Part shown: one piece after another, positions 35,509-44,028 of the stretch | How the letters are laid out: the number at the start of each line of letters is the position of its first letter | How positions within the stretch are numbered: position 1 is the stretch's first letter | NCBI RefSeq assembly: GCF_000244915.1 | Contig: NZ_CM001442.1 | Coordinates: forward strand, 3,596,001 to 3,660,000 | DNA length: 64,000 nt | DNA from: Bradyrhizobium sp. WSM471 | Lineage (GTDB): Bacteria; Pseudomonadota; Alphaproteobacteria; Rhizobiales; Xanthobacteraceae | Direction of reading: 5' to 3' | Notes under the pieces: generated by a model | What the model saw: the letters and a program-made list of their open reading frames with translations, nothing else | Database searches by the model: none | What the model was told of the DNA's origin: nothing | Translations under genes and position numbers: made by a program

Positions 35509-35835
35509 GTGGCAAATCAAGTACAGGATCTGACCCCGGACGAGGTCTCCAACGGTGTCGCGGAAGGGCGCTACCTCCTCGTCGACGTCCGCGAGCCGAA
35601 CGAGGTCGAGGCTGAGGCCTATCCCTACGGCGTGGTCGTGCCGCTCTCGACTTTCGATCCCAAAGCGATCCCCGATCCGGAGGGTAAGGAGGTCGTGTTC
35701 GCCTGCCGCTCGGGCAAGCGTTCGGTGACGGCCTCGCTGGCGGCGCAGGCCGCGGGCCTGCCTTACGACAAGCATCTGGCCGGCGGCATGCTGGGCTGGA
35801 AGGCGGCGGGTCTTCCCAGCAAGGTCGGCGGTTGA
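35509..35835 (+). CDS. Rhodanese-like sulfurtransferase
   Basis: 108 residues, a single rhodanese domain: LLVDVREPNEVEAEAYP, the catalytic loop ACRSGKRS with Cys66, and a closing GGMLGWKAAGLP. The six-residue CRSGKR loop is typical of sulfurtransferases such as GlpE. GTG at 35509 with GGAGGA four bases upstream is preferred to a TTG at 35497, which lies within that ribosome site. It starts a tight operon with the aminotransferase. Confidence 0.86.
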   Translation: MANQVQDLTPDEVSNGVAEGRYLLVDVREPNEVEAEAYPYGVVVPLSTFDPKAIPDPEGKEVVFACRSGKRSVTASLAAQAAGLPYDKHLAGGMLGWKAAGLPSKVGG

Positions 35836-35843
35836 CCCCGCCG

Positions 35844-37022
35844 ATGTCCAAGAGCTCGTCCCTCAACAAGGTCTTCGCGGACCTTCCCGTCACCATCTTC
35901 GAGGCAATGTCCCAGGCGGCGCGCGACAATGCCGCCATCAATCTTGGCCAGGGCTTTCCCGACGATCCCGGGCCTGAGGACATCCGCCGCGCCGCGGCCG
36001 AGGCCTCGCTGAACGGCTACAACCAGTATCCGTCGATGATGGGTCTGCCGGAACTGCGCCAGGCGATCGCGACCCATTACGGCCACTGGCACGGCCTCGA
36101 GCTCGATCCGATGAGCGAGGTGATGGTGACCTCCGGCGGCACCGAGGCCCTGACCTCGGCCATCCTCGCCGTGGTCCAGCCCGGTGACGAGGTGGTGTGC
36201 TTCCAGCCGGTGTACGATTCCTACCTGCCGATCATCCGCCAGGCCGGCGGCATTCCGCGCCTGGTCCGGCTCGAGCCGCCGCACTGGCGGCTGAATGAGG
36301 ACATGCTGAAAAGCGTCTTCAGTTCAAAGACCAAGGCGGTGCTCTTCAACAATCCTCTGAATCCGTCCGCGGTGGTGTTTCCGCGCGAGGACCTCGAGCT
36401 GTTGGCGCGCTACTGCCAGGAGTTCGACGTCATCGCGATCTGCGACGAGGTCTGGGAGCACGTCACCTTCGACGAGCACAAGCATATCCCGCTGATCACC
36501 ATCCCCGGCATGCGGGACCGCACCATCAAGGTCGGCTCGGCCGGCAAGATCTTCTCGCTGACGGGTTGGAAGATCGGCTTCGTCTGCGCCGCGCCGCCGT
36601 TGCTGCGCGTTGCCGCCAAGGTGCACCAGTTCCTGACCTTCACCACCGCGCCGAACCTCCAGGCCGCCGTTGCCTACGGCCTTGGCAAGCCGGACGAGTA
36701 TTTCCTGTCAATGCGCAAGGACCTGGCGCGGAGCAGGGACCGCCTCGCCAGGGGACTGGAGAGCCTCGGCTTCCCGGTGCTGAAGTCACAGGGCACCTAC
36801 TTCCTCACCGTCGACCTGTCCCCGCTCGGGCTGAACGAGAGCGACACAGATTTCTGCTGGCGGATCGTGAAGGACTACAAGGTCGCGGCAATCCCGGTGT
36901 CGGCGTTCTACGAGCAGGACCCCGTGACCTCGGTGGTGCGCTTCTGCTTTGCGAAGAAGGACGAGACGCTCGACACCGCGCTGGAGCGGCTGTCGGACGC
37001 GGTGCGCGGGCGCAAGAGGTAG
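35844..37022 (+). CDS. PLP-dependent aminotransferase, class I/II
   Basis: 392 residues, fold type I. PLP lysine is Lys235 in SAGKIFSLTGWKIGF; other family motifs are NLGQGFPDD, NQYPSMMGLPELR, NNPLNPSAVVF and CDEVWEH. It resembles the kynurenine/methionine aminotransferase (YbdL/KAT) group. NNPLNPS replaces the usual NNPxNPTG, a small change at a conserved turn. A TTG at 35832 overlaps the rhodanese stop; the ATG at 35844 is used. The gene is followed within five bases by a polyamine-type binding protein. Confidence 0.88.
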   Translation: MSKSSSLNKVFADLPVTIFEAMSQAARDNAAINLGQGFPDDPGPEDIRRAAAEASLNGYNQYPSMMGLPELRQAIATHYGHWHGLELDPMSEVMVTSGGTEALTSAILAVVQPGDEVVCFQPVYDSYLPIIRQAGGIPRLVRLEPPHWRLNEDMLKSVFSSKTKAVLFNNPLNPSAVVFPREDLELLARYCQEFDVIAICDEVWEHVTFDEHKHIPLITIPGMRDRTIKVGSAGKIFSLTGWKIGFVCAAPPLLRVAAKVHQFLTFTTAPNLQAAVAYGLGKPDEYFLSMRKDLARSRDRLARGLESLGFPVLKSQGTYFLTVDLSPLGLNESDTDFCWRIVKDYKVAAIPVSAFYEQDPVTSVVRFCFAKKDETLDTALERLSDAVRGRKR

Positions 37023-37027
37023 GGGAG

Positions 37028-38134
37028 ATGACGAACGTCAGCCGCTTTGGTTTTGGCCTCACGATCGCCGCCGCGCTGACGTTGCTCTCCGCCCCCGCAG
37101 GGGCCGAGGAGCGCGTCGTCAACTTCTACAACTGGTCGAACTACGTGGCGCCCGACGTCCTCGAGGCCTTCACCAGGGAGACCGGCATCAAGGTGGTCTA
37201 CGACACTTTTGACGCCAACGAGACCCTGGAGACGCGCCTGATGGCCGGCAAATCCGGCTATGACGTCGTGGTGCCCACGGCCTATTTCCTCCAGCGCCAG
37301 ATCAAGGCCAACATCTTCCAGAAGCTCGACAAGTCGAAGCTGCCGAACTTGGTCAATGCCTGGCCGGTGGTGACCGAACGTCTCGCGATCTACGACCCCG
37401 GCAATGTCTACGCCGCCAATTACATGTGGGGCACGACGGGCATCGGCTACAACGTCGCCAAGCTGAAGCAGATTCTCGGAGCGGATGCGAAGATCGAGAG
37501 CTGGGACATCGTGTTCAAGCCGGAGAACCTCGCGAAATTCAAAGACTGCGGCGTGCACATGCTGGATTCCGCCGACGACATCTTTCCGGCGGCGTTGAAC
37601 TATCTCGGACTCGATCCGAACTCGACCAAGCAGGCCGACCTCGACAAGGCCGCCGATGTCGTCGCCAAGGTGCGGCCCTCCGTGCGCAAGTTTCATTCGT
37701 CCGAATATCTAAGCGCGCTGGCCACCGGCGAGATCTGCTTCGTGGTCGGCTGGTCCGGCGACATCATGCAGGCCCGCGCCCGCGCTGCCGAAGCCAAAAG
37801 CGGCATCGAGATCGGCTACGCCATCCCGAAGGAGGGCGCGCAGATGTTCTTCGACAATCTCGCAATCCCGGCGGATGCGAGGAACGTTAGGGAAGCCTAC
37901 GAGCTGATCAACTATCTCTACCGTCCGGACGTGGCCGCCAAGAACACGGACTTCCTGTCCTACGCCAACGGCAACCTCGCCAGCCAGAAGCTGGTCGATC
38001 CGAAGATCCTGAACGACAAGAACATCTATCCGGACGAGGCAACGCTTGCAAAGCTGTTCGTCATCACGGCGCGCGAGCCGGCGACCCAGCGGGTTATCAA
38101 CCGGCTGTGGACCAGGGTGAAGACGGGAAGGTAA
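37028..38134 (+). CDS. Polyamine (putrescine/spermidine) ABC transporter substrate-binding protein
   Basis: 368 residues. A signal peptide (FGLTIAAALTLLSAPAGA) is followed by a PotF/PotD/SpuD-type binding protein: VVNFYNWSNYVAPDVLEAF, YDVVVPTAYFLQRQIKA, NYMWGTTGIGYN, and WSGDIMQARARA. It captures polyamines in the periplasm. The ATP-binding and permease genes are not adjacent, so it is an orphan component here. It is the last gene of the rhodanese-aminotransferase operon, and a palindromic repeat follows. Confidence 0.9.
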   Translation: MTNVSRFGFGLTIAAALTLLSAPAGAEERVVNFYNWSNYVAPDVLEAFTRETGIKVVYDTFDANETLETRLMAGKSGYDVVVPTAYFLQRQIKANIFQKLDKSKLPNLVNAWPVVTERLAIYDPGNVYAANYMWGTTGIGYNVAKLKQILGADAKIESWDIVFKPENLAKFKDCGVHMLDSADDIFPAALNYLGLDPNSTKQADLDKAADVVAKVRPSVRKFHSSEYLSALATGEICFVVGWSGDIMQARARAAEAKSGIEIGYAIPKEGAQMFFDNLAIPADARNVREAYELINYLYRPDVAAKNTDFLSYANGNLASQKLVDPKILNDKNIYPDEATLAKLFVITAREPATQRVINRLWTRVKTGR

Positions 38135-38142
38135 TCGCGCCG

Positions 38143-38259
38143 GTCATTGCGAGGAGCGAAGCGACGAAGTAATCCAGAATCTGTCCGCAGAGAGATTCTG
38201 GATTGCTTCGCTTTCGCCTTCGCTCTTCGAGCTACGGCGGACAAGTCGCTCGCAATGAC
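38143..38259. repeat. Palindromic repeat with 11-bp perfect ends
   Basis: The ends GTCATTGCGAG and CTCGCAATGAC are perfect inverted copies. Inside is a second dyad with CCAGAATC facing GATTCTGG. This is a well-known intergenic element in Bradyrhizobium-type genomes (from memory). It lies between convergent genes (the binding protein and lpxXL) and may form a bidirectional terminator. Confidence 0.8.
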
Positions 38260-38268
38260 GGAACAAGA

Positions 38269-39201
38269 TCACCGCCACCTTCTATGCAGCCAAAGCCACT
38301 GCTCGGGATGCTCGCGGACCCAGCCTTCCACTACGCTCGTGATCGCCTGCGTGGTGCCCTGGATGTCGATCTTGCCGTCGGCGTCGCGCACCGGCTGGAC
38401 CTCTTCGGTGATCTCGGCGGTGAAGCGGCCGCCGGGCAGGCGGATGACGCGAACGCCGTGGATCGGGCATTCGACCTGGCGCAACAGGCGCGCCAGCATC
38501 GGATTGGCTCGGGTCTTGCGGCCGAAGAAGGTGACCTCGACGCCGCCGGTCAGATACTGGTCGATCAGCATCGCGACGTGCTTGCCGTCCTTGAGCGCCT
38601 GCGCGAGCCGCAGCGGCGCGTCGCGCCCCGCCGGGATCAGCGTACCCATGTTGACCTGGCGCATCTCCTGGATGATGCGGTCGGCGGAGGCGATATTCGG
38701 TCGGCGGTAGAGGATCGCCGCATCGAGCCCGTGTGCGACGGCGGCGAGCGCCGGCAATTCCCAATTGGCCAGATGCGCGGCGAAGATCAACGCCGGCTTG
38801 CCGTCGTCGCGGATGCCGTCGAACAGCTCGATGCTGCGCCTGGGCAATTCGATTCGACTGTTTTCCGGATGATCGCGGTCGTAATCCCAGACGTGGTCCA
38901 TATGGGCGAATTCGGCGCCGACGCGACCGAGATTGTCCCAGACGCCCATCAGGATGGATTCGATTTCCTCGGGCGACTTGTCCGGAAACGCCGCGGTGAG
39001 ATTGGCGCGGCCGATGCGGTGCTCGCGCAGGCGTGGGCCGATCAGTTTGGTGACGCGTGCGAAAAAGTCCGAGGTCTTGGCCGGATCGAAATATCGCGTG
39101 GTGCGCAACATGCCGACGGTGGCAGCGCCGATCAGGCCTCCACCGATCGACTTGGCCGTCTCCCGCGCGCGGGCCTTCGTCCTCGCAGGAAGCAGCGCCA
39201 T
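38269..39201 (-). CDS. lpxXL: LpxL/HtrB-type acyltransferase, probable LpxXL
   Basis: 310 residues of the lysophospholipid-acyltransferase-like LpxL family. The catalytic motif is HLANWE (His143, Glu148), followed by YRRPNI and a downstream DQYLTGGVEVTFFG block, and one N-terminal hydrophobic segment anchors it at the inner membrane. It closes a cluster starting at acpXL, so it most likely transfers the very long hydroxy fatty acid from AcpXL to lipid A. Only eight bases separate it from fabF1XL. Confidence 0.88.
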   Translation of the reverse strand: MALLPARTKARARETAKSIGGGLIGAATVGMLRTTRYFDPAKTSDFFARVTKLIGPRLREHRIGRANLTAAFPDKSPEEIESILMGVWDNLGRVGAEFAHMDHVWDYDRDHPENSRIELPRRSIELFDGIRDDGKPALIFAAHLANWELPALAAVAHGLDAAILYRRPNIASADRIIQEMRQVNMGTLIPAGRDAPLRLAQALKDGKHVAMLIDQYLTGGVEVTFFGRKTRANPMLARLLRQVECPIHGVRVIRLPGGRFTAEITEEVQPVRDADGKIDIQGTTQAITSVVEGWVREHPEQWLWLHRRWR

Positions 39202-39209
39202 GCGTCCGG

Positions 39210-40487
39210 TCAGGCCGGTTCGCGGGTCAGGATCAGCGAGGCGTTCTGGCCGCCGAAGCCGAACGAGTTCGACATCACTGCGGTGACGCGGGCATCGCGT
39301 GCCTTGTTGCCGACGACGTCGAACAGGATCGTGGGATCCGGATTGTCGTAGTTGATCGTCGGCGGGATGCGCTGATGCTCCAGCGTCAGCAGCGAGAAGA
39401 TCGCCTCGACCGCGCCGGCGGCCGAGATGGTGTGGCCGACCATCGACTTGTTGGAGGTGACCGGGATCTTCGAGACGAGATCGCCGAATACGGCCGACGT
39501 CGTATTGTATTCCATCTTGTCGTTCTCGGGCGTCGCGGTGCCGTGCGCGTTGATGTGGTCGATCTGGTCCGGCGTCATGCCGGCATCGGCCAGCGTTTTG
39601 TTCATGCAGCCGATGATCGGCTTGCCGTCGGGCGAGGAGCGGGTGCGATGGAAGGAATCGGTGAGCTCGCCGCAGCCGGCGATCACGCCGAGGATTTTTG
39701 CGCCGCGCGCGGTGGCGGCTTCATAGCTTTCGAGCACCAGCGCACCGGCGCCTTCGGCCATGACAAAACCGTCGCGGTTCTTGGAGAAGGGACGGGAGGC
39801 CGCCTGCGGCGGGTCGTTCTGGGTCGACAGCGCCGAGAGCAGCGAGAAGCGCACCAGCGCCTCCGGGTTCACGGTGCCGTCGGTCGCCACGCACAGCGCG
39901 GCATCGGTCTCGCCGCGGCGGATCGCCTCGACGCCGAGCTGGATCGAGGTCGCGCCCGAAGCGCAGGCCGTCGACAACGAGATCGGCGAACCCTTGGTGC
40001 CGAAGGTCTCCGCGAGGTAGGCCGCGACCGAACCGAACATGAAGCGGTGGTGATAGGCGCTGTACTTGCCGCCGCCGGAGATGCGCAGCAGATCGTCGTA
40101 ATTGAAGTCGGGCTTACCGACGGCGCGGCCGAGCTCGCGGCGCTGCGGCCATTCGACCTCGACAGGTGCGACCGCAAGGAAGAGAGGACCCGGGAAATCC
40201 GCCTTGGCGCCGATGCCGGCCTGGTCCAGCGCCTCCTGCGTCACCAGTTCGGCCATCCGCTCGGACAGGCCGGTGGAGGAGAACGGATCGACGCTGACAA
40301 AATCCACCGTGCCGGCCATCGTGGTTTTCAGGCCGTCGACCGGAAAGCGCGTGATGGTGCGGATGCCGGATTCGCCGGCGACGAGCTTCGCCCAATTGTC
40401 GGTCTTGCCGTTGCCGAGCGAGGTCATGATTCCCATGCCGGTGACGACGACGACGGGACGCCCGAGTTTGTCGCGTGGTGCAGTCAT
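39210..40487 (-). CDS. fabF1XL: Beta-ketoacyl-ACP synthase (FabF1XL-type)
   Basis: 425 residues with a complete ketosynthase site: Cys175 in STACASG, His in INAHGTATPEND, His in NKSMVGHTISAAG, and the closing NSFGFGGQNASL. It elongates acyl chains on AcpXL. The start at 40487 (MTAPRDKLGRPVVVVTG) is fixed by family; upstream sequence overlaps a palindromic repeat. Next upstream is a ketosynthase homologue lacking the catalytic cysteine, with which it probably pairs. Confidence 0.9.
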   Translation of the reverse strand: MTAPRDKLGRPVVVVTGMGIMTSLGNGKTDNWAKLVAGESGIRTITRFPVDGLKTTMAGTVDFVSVDPFSSTGLSERMAELVTQEALDQAGIGAKADFPGPLFLAVAPVEVEWPQRRELGRAVGKPDFNYDDLLRISGGGKYSAYHHRFMFGSVAAYLAETFGTKGSPISLSTACASGATSIQLGVEAIRRGETDAALCVATDGTVNPEALVRFSLLSALSTQNDPPQAASRPFSKNRDGFVMAEGAGALVLESYEAATARGAKILGVIAGCGELTDSFHRTRSSPDGKPIIGCMNKTLADAGMTPDQIDHINAHGTATPENDKMEYNTTSAVFGDLVSKIPVTSNKSMVGHTISAAGAVEAIFSLLTLEHQRIPPTINYDNPDPTILFDVVGNKARDARVTAVMSNSFGFGGQNASLILTREPA

Positions 40488-40508
40488 GTCGATCCCCGCT
40501 TGAGCTGG

Positions 40509-40554
40509 AGCATGATCCGAAAAAGCGTGACGCGGTTTTTCGAGAAGATCATGC
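40509..40554 (-). repeat. Second copy of the GATCATGC palindromic repeat
   Basis: AGCATGATCCGAAAAAG at one end and CGAGAAGATCATGC at the other; read on the minus strand it aligns with the copy at 15743-15790. It lies inside the acpXL operon, between fabF2XL and fabF1XL, so it is transcribed as part of the message. Confidence 0.72.
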
Positions 40555-40586
40555 CCAAACAATAACCTGCCGAAGCGCAACGCGCT

Positions 40587-41792
40587 TTAGCTTACTGCCT
40601 CGACCAGCGCCATGCCTTCGCCGCGCCAGTGTCCGGCCCCCACCACCACAATCTGGGTGGGCGCTCCCTGCATTTCAATCTCGGTGCCCGTGGAATCGTT
40701 CGGCGGAAACAGCGCGCCGCGCGAGATCGACAGTGCGGCGAGCGCGATGCCGAGCGGGAATTGCGTCTCCATGGTGTGGCCGAACATCGTACCGGTCGAG
40801 CGCACCGGGAACTCGGCGTGGCCCTTCAGGAAGCCGCGCTCTTCCGATGTCGCCGGCTCCGCGCCGGTCGCACCGGATATGATCGCGCCCTTGCCGTCGC
40901 GCTTCGGCAACTTCGCCCAAAGCTTCTCCAGCGTCGCGGCCATGTCGCCGGGGGTCTTGCGGCGGGCAAGGTCGGCAACGACGCTCGACAGCTTCGCGAA
41001 TGGCTTTGCGCCGCGCGCTTCCGCATGCGCCTTCGATTCCAGCACCAGGAACGCGCCAGCCGAGCCGAGCGCGAAGCCGGCGTGGTCCTTGCGCGCCCAC
41101 ACGGGTGCGAACTTGTCCTTGAGATTGAAGTCGCCGAATTCGTACAGGACCATCAGGTCCTTGCGCTCGCCATTGTGCGAGCCGCCGATCAACGCGATGT
41201 CGCTCTCGCCGGAGGCGATGCGCGACAATGCTATGCGGGCGGCATCGGCGCCGGCAACCTCTTCACCCATGAAAGTGCGCGAGGTGCCGCCGATGCCGTG
41301 CACGATGGCGATGTTGCCGGCGAGCAGGTTGGAGAGCTGGGCCAGGAAAAGCGTCGGCCTGAGATCGCTCATCAGCCGCTCGTTGAGGAAGCCGGGCGCG
41401 TTGGCGCCCTTGGCCTCGGCCGTGAGCACGCCGGTGTCGACGTTGAGATCGCGCTCGCCGCCGCCGGCGGCGACCACCATGTCGATCTTCGACAGGATGT
41501 CCTTGTTGCCCTTGATCCCGGCGGAGTCGAGCGCAAGCCCGGCCGCATAGGTACCGATGCGCTGCCAGGCTTCCATCTGGCGCTGGTCGCCCTTCTTCGG
41601 AATCTGCCTGTCGAAGGTAACAGGCATCAGGGGGTGCACGATGTAGGGCGCAAACCCCTTCTCGTCGACATTGATGCGCTTCTCCTGAAGCGCGGCCCAG
41701 TTGGCGTCCAGGCCCTCTCCGAGCGAGGTGGCCAGGCCAATGCCGGTGATCCAGACTTCCGTCTGGGCGGGCTTCGAAGCAGTCTCGGTCAT
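40587..41792 (-). CDS. fabF2XL: Ketosynthase homologue lacking the catalytic Cys (FabF2XL-type)
   Basis: 401 residues of thiolase/ketosynthase fold (VWITGIGLATSLGEGLDANW at the N-terminus, ending IVVVGAGHWRGEG). Where ketosynthases have TACxS, this has HGIGGTSRTF, putting Gly169 in place of the nucleophile. The region of the first catalytic His reads SGATGAEPATSEE, with no His; the second His survives in MFGHTMETQ. It is therefore probably not a condensing enzyme by itself. By analogy with the chain-length-factor subunits of polyketide synthases, it may pair with FabF1XL; this is inference. The ATG overlaps the fabZ stop. Confidence 0.85.
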   Translation of the reverse strand: MTETASKPAQTEVWITGIGLATSLGEGLDANWAALQEKRINVDEKGFAPYIVHPLMPVTFDRQIPKKGDQRQMEAWQRIGTYAAGLALDSAGIKGNKDILSKIDMVVAAGGGERDLNVDTGVLTAEAKGANAPGFLNERLMSDLRPTLFLAQLSNLLAGNIAIVHGIGGTSRTFMGEEVAGADAARIALSRIASGESDIALIGGSHNGERKDLMVLYEFGDFNLKDKFAPVWARKDHAGFALGSAGAFLVLESKAHAEARGAKPFAKLSSVVADLARRKTPGDMAATLEKLWAKLPKRDGKGAIISGATGAEPATSEERGFLKGHAEFPVRSTGTMFGHTMETQFPLGIALAALSISRGALFPPNDSTGTEIEMQGAPTQIVVVGAGHWRGEGMALVEAVS

Positions 41793-42259
41793 GGCGATAC
41801 GGCCTGTTGCGGAAAGCCGACGCGTTTGGCGACCGCGTCCATGTGAGCGCGCATATCCGCATGGGGAAAGGGAATCTGCGTGAAGGTCAGCGTCGAATTC
41901 GCGCGCAGCTTGCCGCCGACCTTGATCTTGGCTTCGGTCACGGCGTAGCCCGAGCCCTGATGGGCCAGGCTCGCCTCGATGCTCATGAGATCGCCGGGGA
42001 AGACCGAGCCGCGGACCTTGGCCTCCTTGACGGCAGCCAGGATCGGCATGCGCTCGAATTTGAGCACGCCAAGCTGAAGCCAGCCCGAGGCCTGCGCCAT
42101 CGATTCGATCAGGAGCACGCCGGGCATCAGGGGATAGCCCGGGAAGTGGCCCTCGAAGATGGTGCTCTCCATCGGGACCTGAGCCTCGACGACAATCGTC
42201 TTCGCGTCGACGTTGAGGTCGACGACGCGATCTATCATGTGGAAGTATTCGAGTTGCAT
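41789..42259 (-). CDS. fabZXL: 3-hydroxyacyl-ACP dehydratase (FabZ-type, very-long-chain cluster)
   Basis: 156 residues, single hot-dog domain. The catalytic His38 is in FEGHFPGYPLMPGVL and the catalytic Glu in LLIESMAQASG. It dehydrates 3-hydroxyacyl-AcpXL during chain elongation. The ATG at 42259 (MQLEYFHMIDRVVDL) is chosen by family. It lies ten bases after acpXL and its stop overlaps the fabF2XL start by four bases. Confidence 0.9.
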   Translation of the reverse strand: MQLEYFHMIDRVVDLNVDAKTIVVEAQVPMESTIFEGHFPGYPLMPGVLLIESMAQASGWLQLGVLKFERMPILAAVKEAKVRGSVFPGDLMSIEASLAHQGSGYAVTEAKIKVGGKLRANSTLTFTQIPFPHADMRAHMDAVAKRVGFPQQAVSP

Positions 42260-42269
42260 GACCGCGCCC

Positions 42270-42557
42270 TTAGGCGCTCGCGCCCTTGGCCGCAACCAGT
42301 TCGTCGATGCGGGCGCACAGGTTTTTCAGCACAAAATACTGCTCGGTGGTCGCTTTGCCGTCGTTGACCTCCTGGGTCCACTTTTCCAGCGGCAGCTTGA
42401 TACCGAACTGCTTGTCGATCGCGAACGCGATGTCCAGGAAATCGAGGCTGTCGATGCCGAGGTCATCGATGGCATGGCTATCCGGCGTGATCGTGTCGCG
42501 CGGGATGTCGCAGGTTTCAGCGATGATCGTAGCGACCTGATCGAATGTGGAGGACAT
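42270..42557 (-). CDS. acpXL: Acyl carrier protein AcpXL
   Basis: 95 residues. The phosphopantetheine serine is Ser37 in [19 protein letters not shown] longer C-terminus ([20 protein letters not shown]) marks the AcpXL group rather than housekeeping AcpP. It carries the 26-28-carbon hydroxy fatty acid attached to rhizobial lipid A. It is the first gene of a five-gene operon acpXL-fabZXL-fabF2XL-fabF1XL-lpxXL running leftward. The promoter should lie in 42558-42700. Confidence 0.92.
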   Translation of the reverse strand: MSSTFDQVATIIAETCDIPRDTITPDSHAIDDLGIDSLDFLDIAFAIDKQFGIKLPLEKWTQEVNDGKATTEQYFVLKNLCARIDELVAAKGASA

Positions 42558-42790
42558 CAGTAAGCCTTTGATAGATTGCGGATATTTTTCAGATTGTCCA
42601 GAGTGGAACGGTGGGTGGGCATCGCGCCCCGATGACGCCCTCAACCCCCCTCTGGCCGGGTCGAGAGCCCGTATATCGGAGCGTCGCCCTGAGTTCAATG
42701 GAGCCGGCGGGTGTGGGGACAGGACTAGGGACGCCCCGGCTGAGCCGTTTCCGCCGAAGGACCGTCGGCGCGCCTCGCCAGACGTCTTCC

Positions 42791-43132
42791 TTAGATGTGC
42801 GGCGTCGTGATCTTGACGCAGTCACGGCGGCCCATCAGCACGCAATCCTGGGTCCGGCGCAGGTCGGCGATGCTCACCGCGAGCCAGATCCCGATCGCGG
42901 TCAGTGCGATGGTGAAGGCCAGCGCCGCGACGTTGGCGAGCATGCGATGGCGGAAATCGTCCGGTTCAGTGCGGGGCTGCTCGTAGCGCGACAGGTCGAG
43001 CGGCTCGGGCGCGACGCGCAATTGCTGCACGCTAGCGTTGCCGCGGTAGCCCGTCGGGGAAGGCGAGGTGCGCGGCCTGAACTGGAGCACCCGGTGCTCG
43101 TCATCCGAGCTTATGGGCCGCCGGTTTGTCAT
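42791..43132 (-). CDS. Single-span membrane protein, unknown
   Basis: 113 residues: a basic, Pro-rich cytoplasmic N-terminus (1-65), one membrane helix (about 67-90, [21 protein letters not shown]), and a short tail with two Cys ([14 protein letters not shown]) that could form a disulphide if periplasmic. No family recognised. Divergent from the ParB-like gene. Confidence 0.6.
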   Translation of the reverse strand: MTNRRPISSDDEHRVLQFRPRTSPSPTGYRGNASVQQLRVAPEPLDLSRYEQPRTEPDDFRHRMLANVAALAFTIALTAIGIWLAVSIADLRRTQDCVLMGRRDCVKITTPHI

Positions 43133-43255
43133 GGTGCAGAGATCACTCCGAAGCAGCGATTTTAGATAGCATACGTGGTGAACGCGTTGCAGAAAATCTT
43201 CTCAACGCGCACGTGCATTGCGCGTTCGCACTATCCTGCAGGGCTGCGAACGTAT

Positions 43256-43273
43256 GACCGCGGAACCGCGGTC
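43256..43273. promoter_or_regulatory. 18-bp GC-rich palindrome in divergent promoter region
   Basis: GACCGCGG-AA-CCGCGGTC: eight-base perfect arms around two bases, about midway between the divergent starts at 43132 and 43405. The tiny loop disfavours an RNA hairpin and favours a DNA-binding site. Confidence 0.4.
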
Positions 43274-43404
43274 GTGTCGGGCATGCAGAAGGGTGCGATG
43301 CAATAATCTCCGCCGGGCCTAATGCGTTTTGCCGACGCGATGCCCATGGCATAGTCGAGAGAACCTGACCACGCAGCTGCAACCATGTTAAGGGCCTTTC
43401 GACC

Positions 43405-44028
43405 ATGACCAATACGCGCGAACCGAGAGTGCATCCGGTGTCGATCCTGTCGCTGCGGCCGACGCAGATGACGGTCGGGATGCGCGAGGTCAAGGAGAAG
43501 CGCAAGCGCTGGCGCGAGCACGACAAGAAGAAGCAGGCCGATCTGCTCGGCAAGCATATGATCCCCGTCGTGCATGGCCCCGACGAGCGCTATTACGTGA
43601 TCGACCATCATCATCTCGGTCGCGCGCTGCACGACGAGGGCGTCAAGGAGGTGCTGGTCACCATCGTCGGCGACCTCAGGATGGTCGAACGCGAAGCGTT
43701 CTGGGGCGTGATGGACAACAAGCGCTGGGTCTACCCCTACGACGCCAAGGGCGAACGGCGACCGTTCCGCGATTTGCCCAAATCCGTCGTCGATCTCAAG
43801 GACGATCCTTTCCGGAGCCTTGCCGGCGAGCTGCGCCGCATGGGCGGCTTCGCCAAGGACATAACCCCCTTCTCCGAATTCCTGTGGGCCGATTATCTGC
43901 GCCGAAAGCTGTCGCGCAAGGCCGTGGATGCCAATTTCGACAAGGCGCTCGAGAAGGCGATGTCCTCAGCCAAGAGCAAGGACGCGATCTATCTGCCCGG
44001 CTGGTGCGGTCCGGCTGACGATGATTAG
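43405..44028 (+). CDS. Stand-alone ParB-like nuclease domain protein (ParBc_2 type)
   Basis: 207 residues. The ParB/sulfiredoxin-like fold is suggested by VSILSLRPTQMTVGMREV, MIPVVHGPDERYYVIDHHHLGRAL and VTIVGDLRMVE, matching the ParBc_2 group of small proteins annotated as putative ParB-like nucleases. The His-rich DHHHLGR motif is where ParB proteins bind nucleotide phosphate. There is no parA beside it and no HTH segment, so chromosome partition is unlikely. Biological role unknown. Confidence 0.72.
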   Translation: MTNTREPRVHPVSILSLRPTQMTVGMREVKEKRKRWREHDKKKQADLLGKHMIPVVHGPDERYYVIDHHHLGRALHDEGVKEVLVTIVGDLRMVEREAFWGVMDNKRWVYPYDAKGERRPFRDLPKSVVDLKDDPFRSLAGELRRMGGFAKDITPFSEFLWADYLRRKLSRKAVDANFDKALEKAMSSAKSKDAIYLPGWCGPADDD

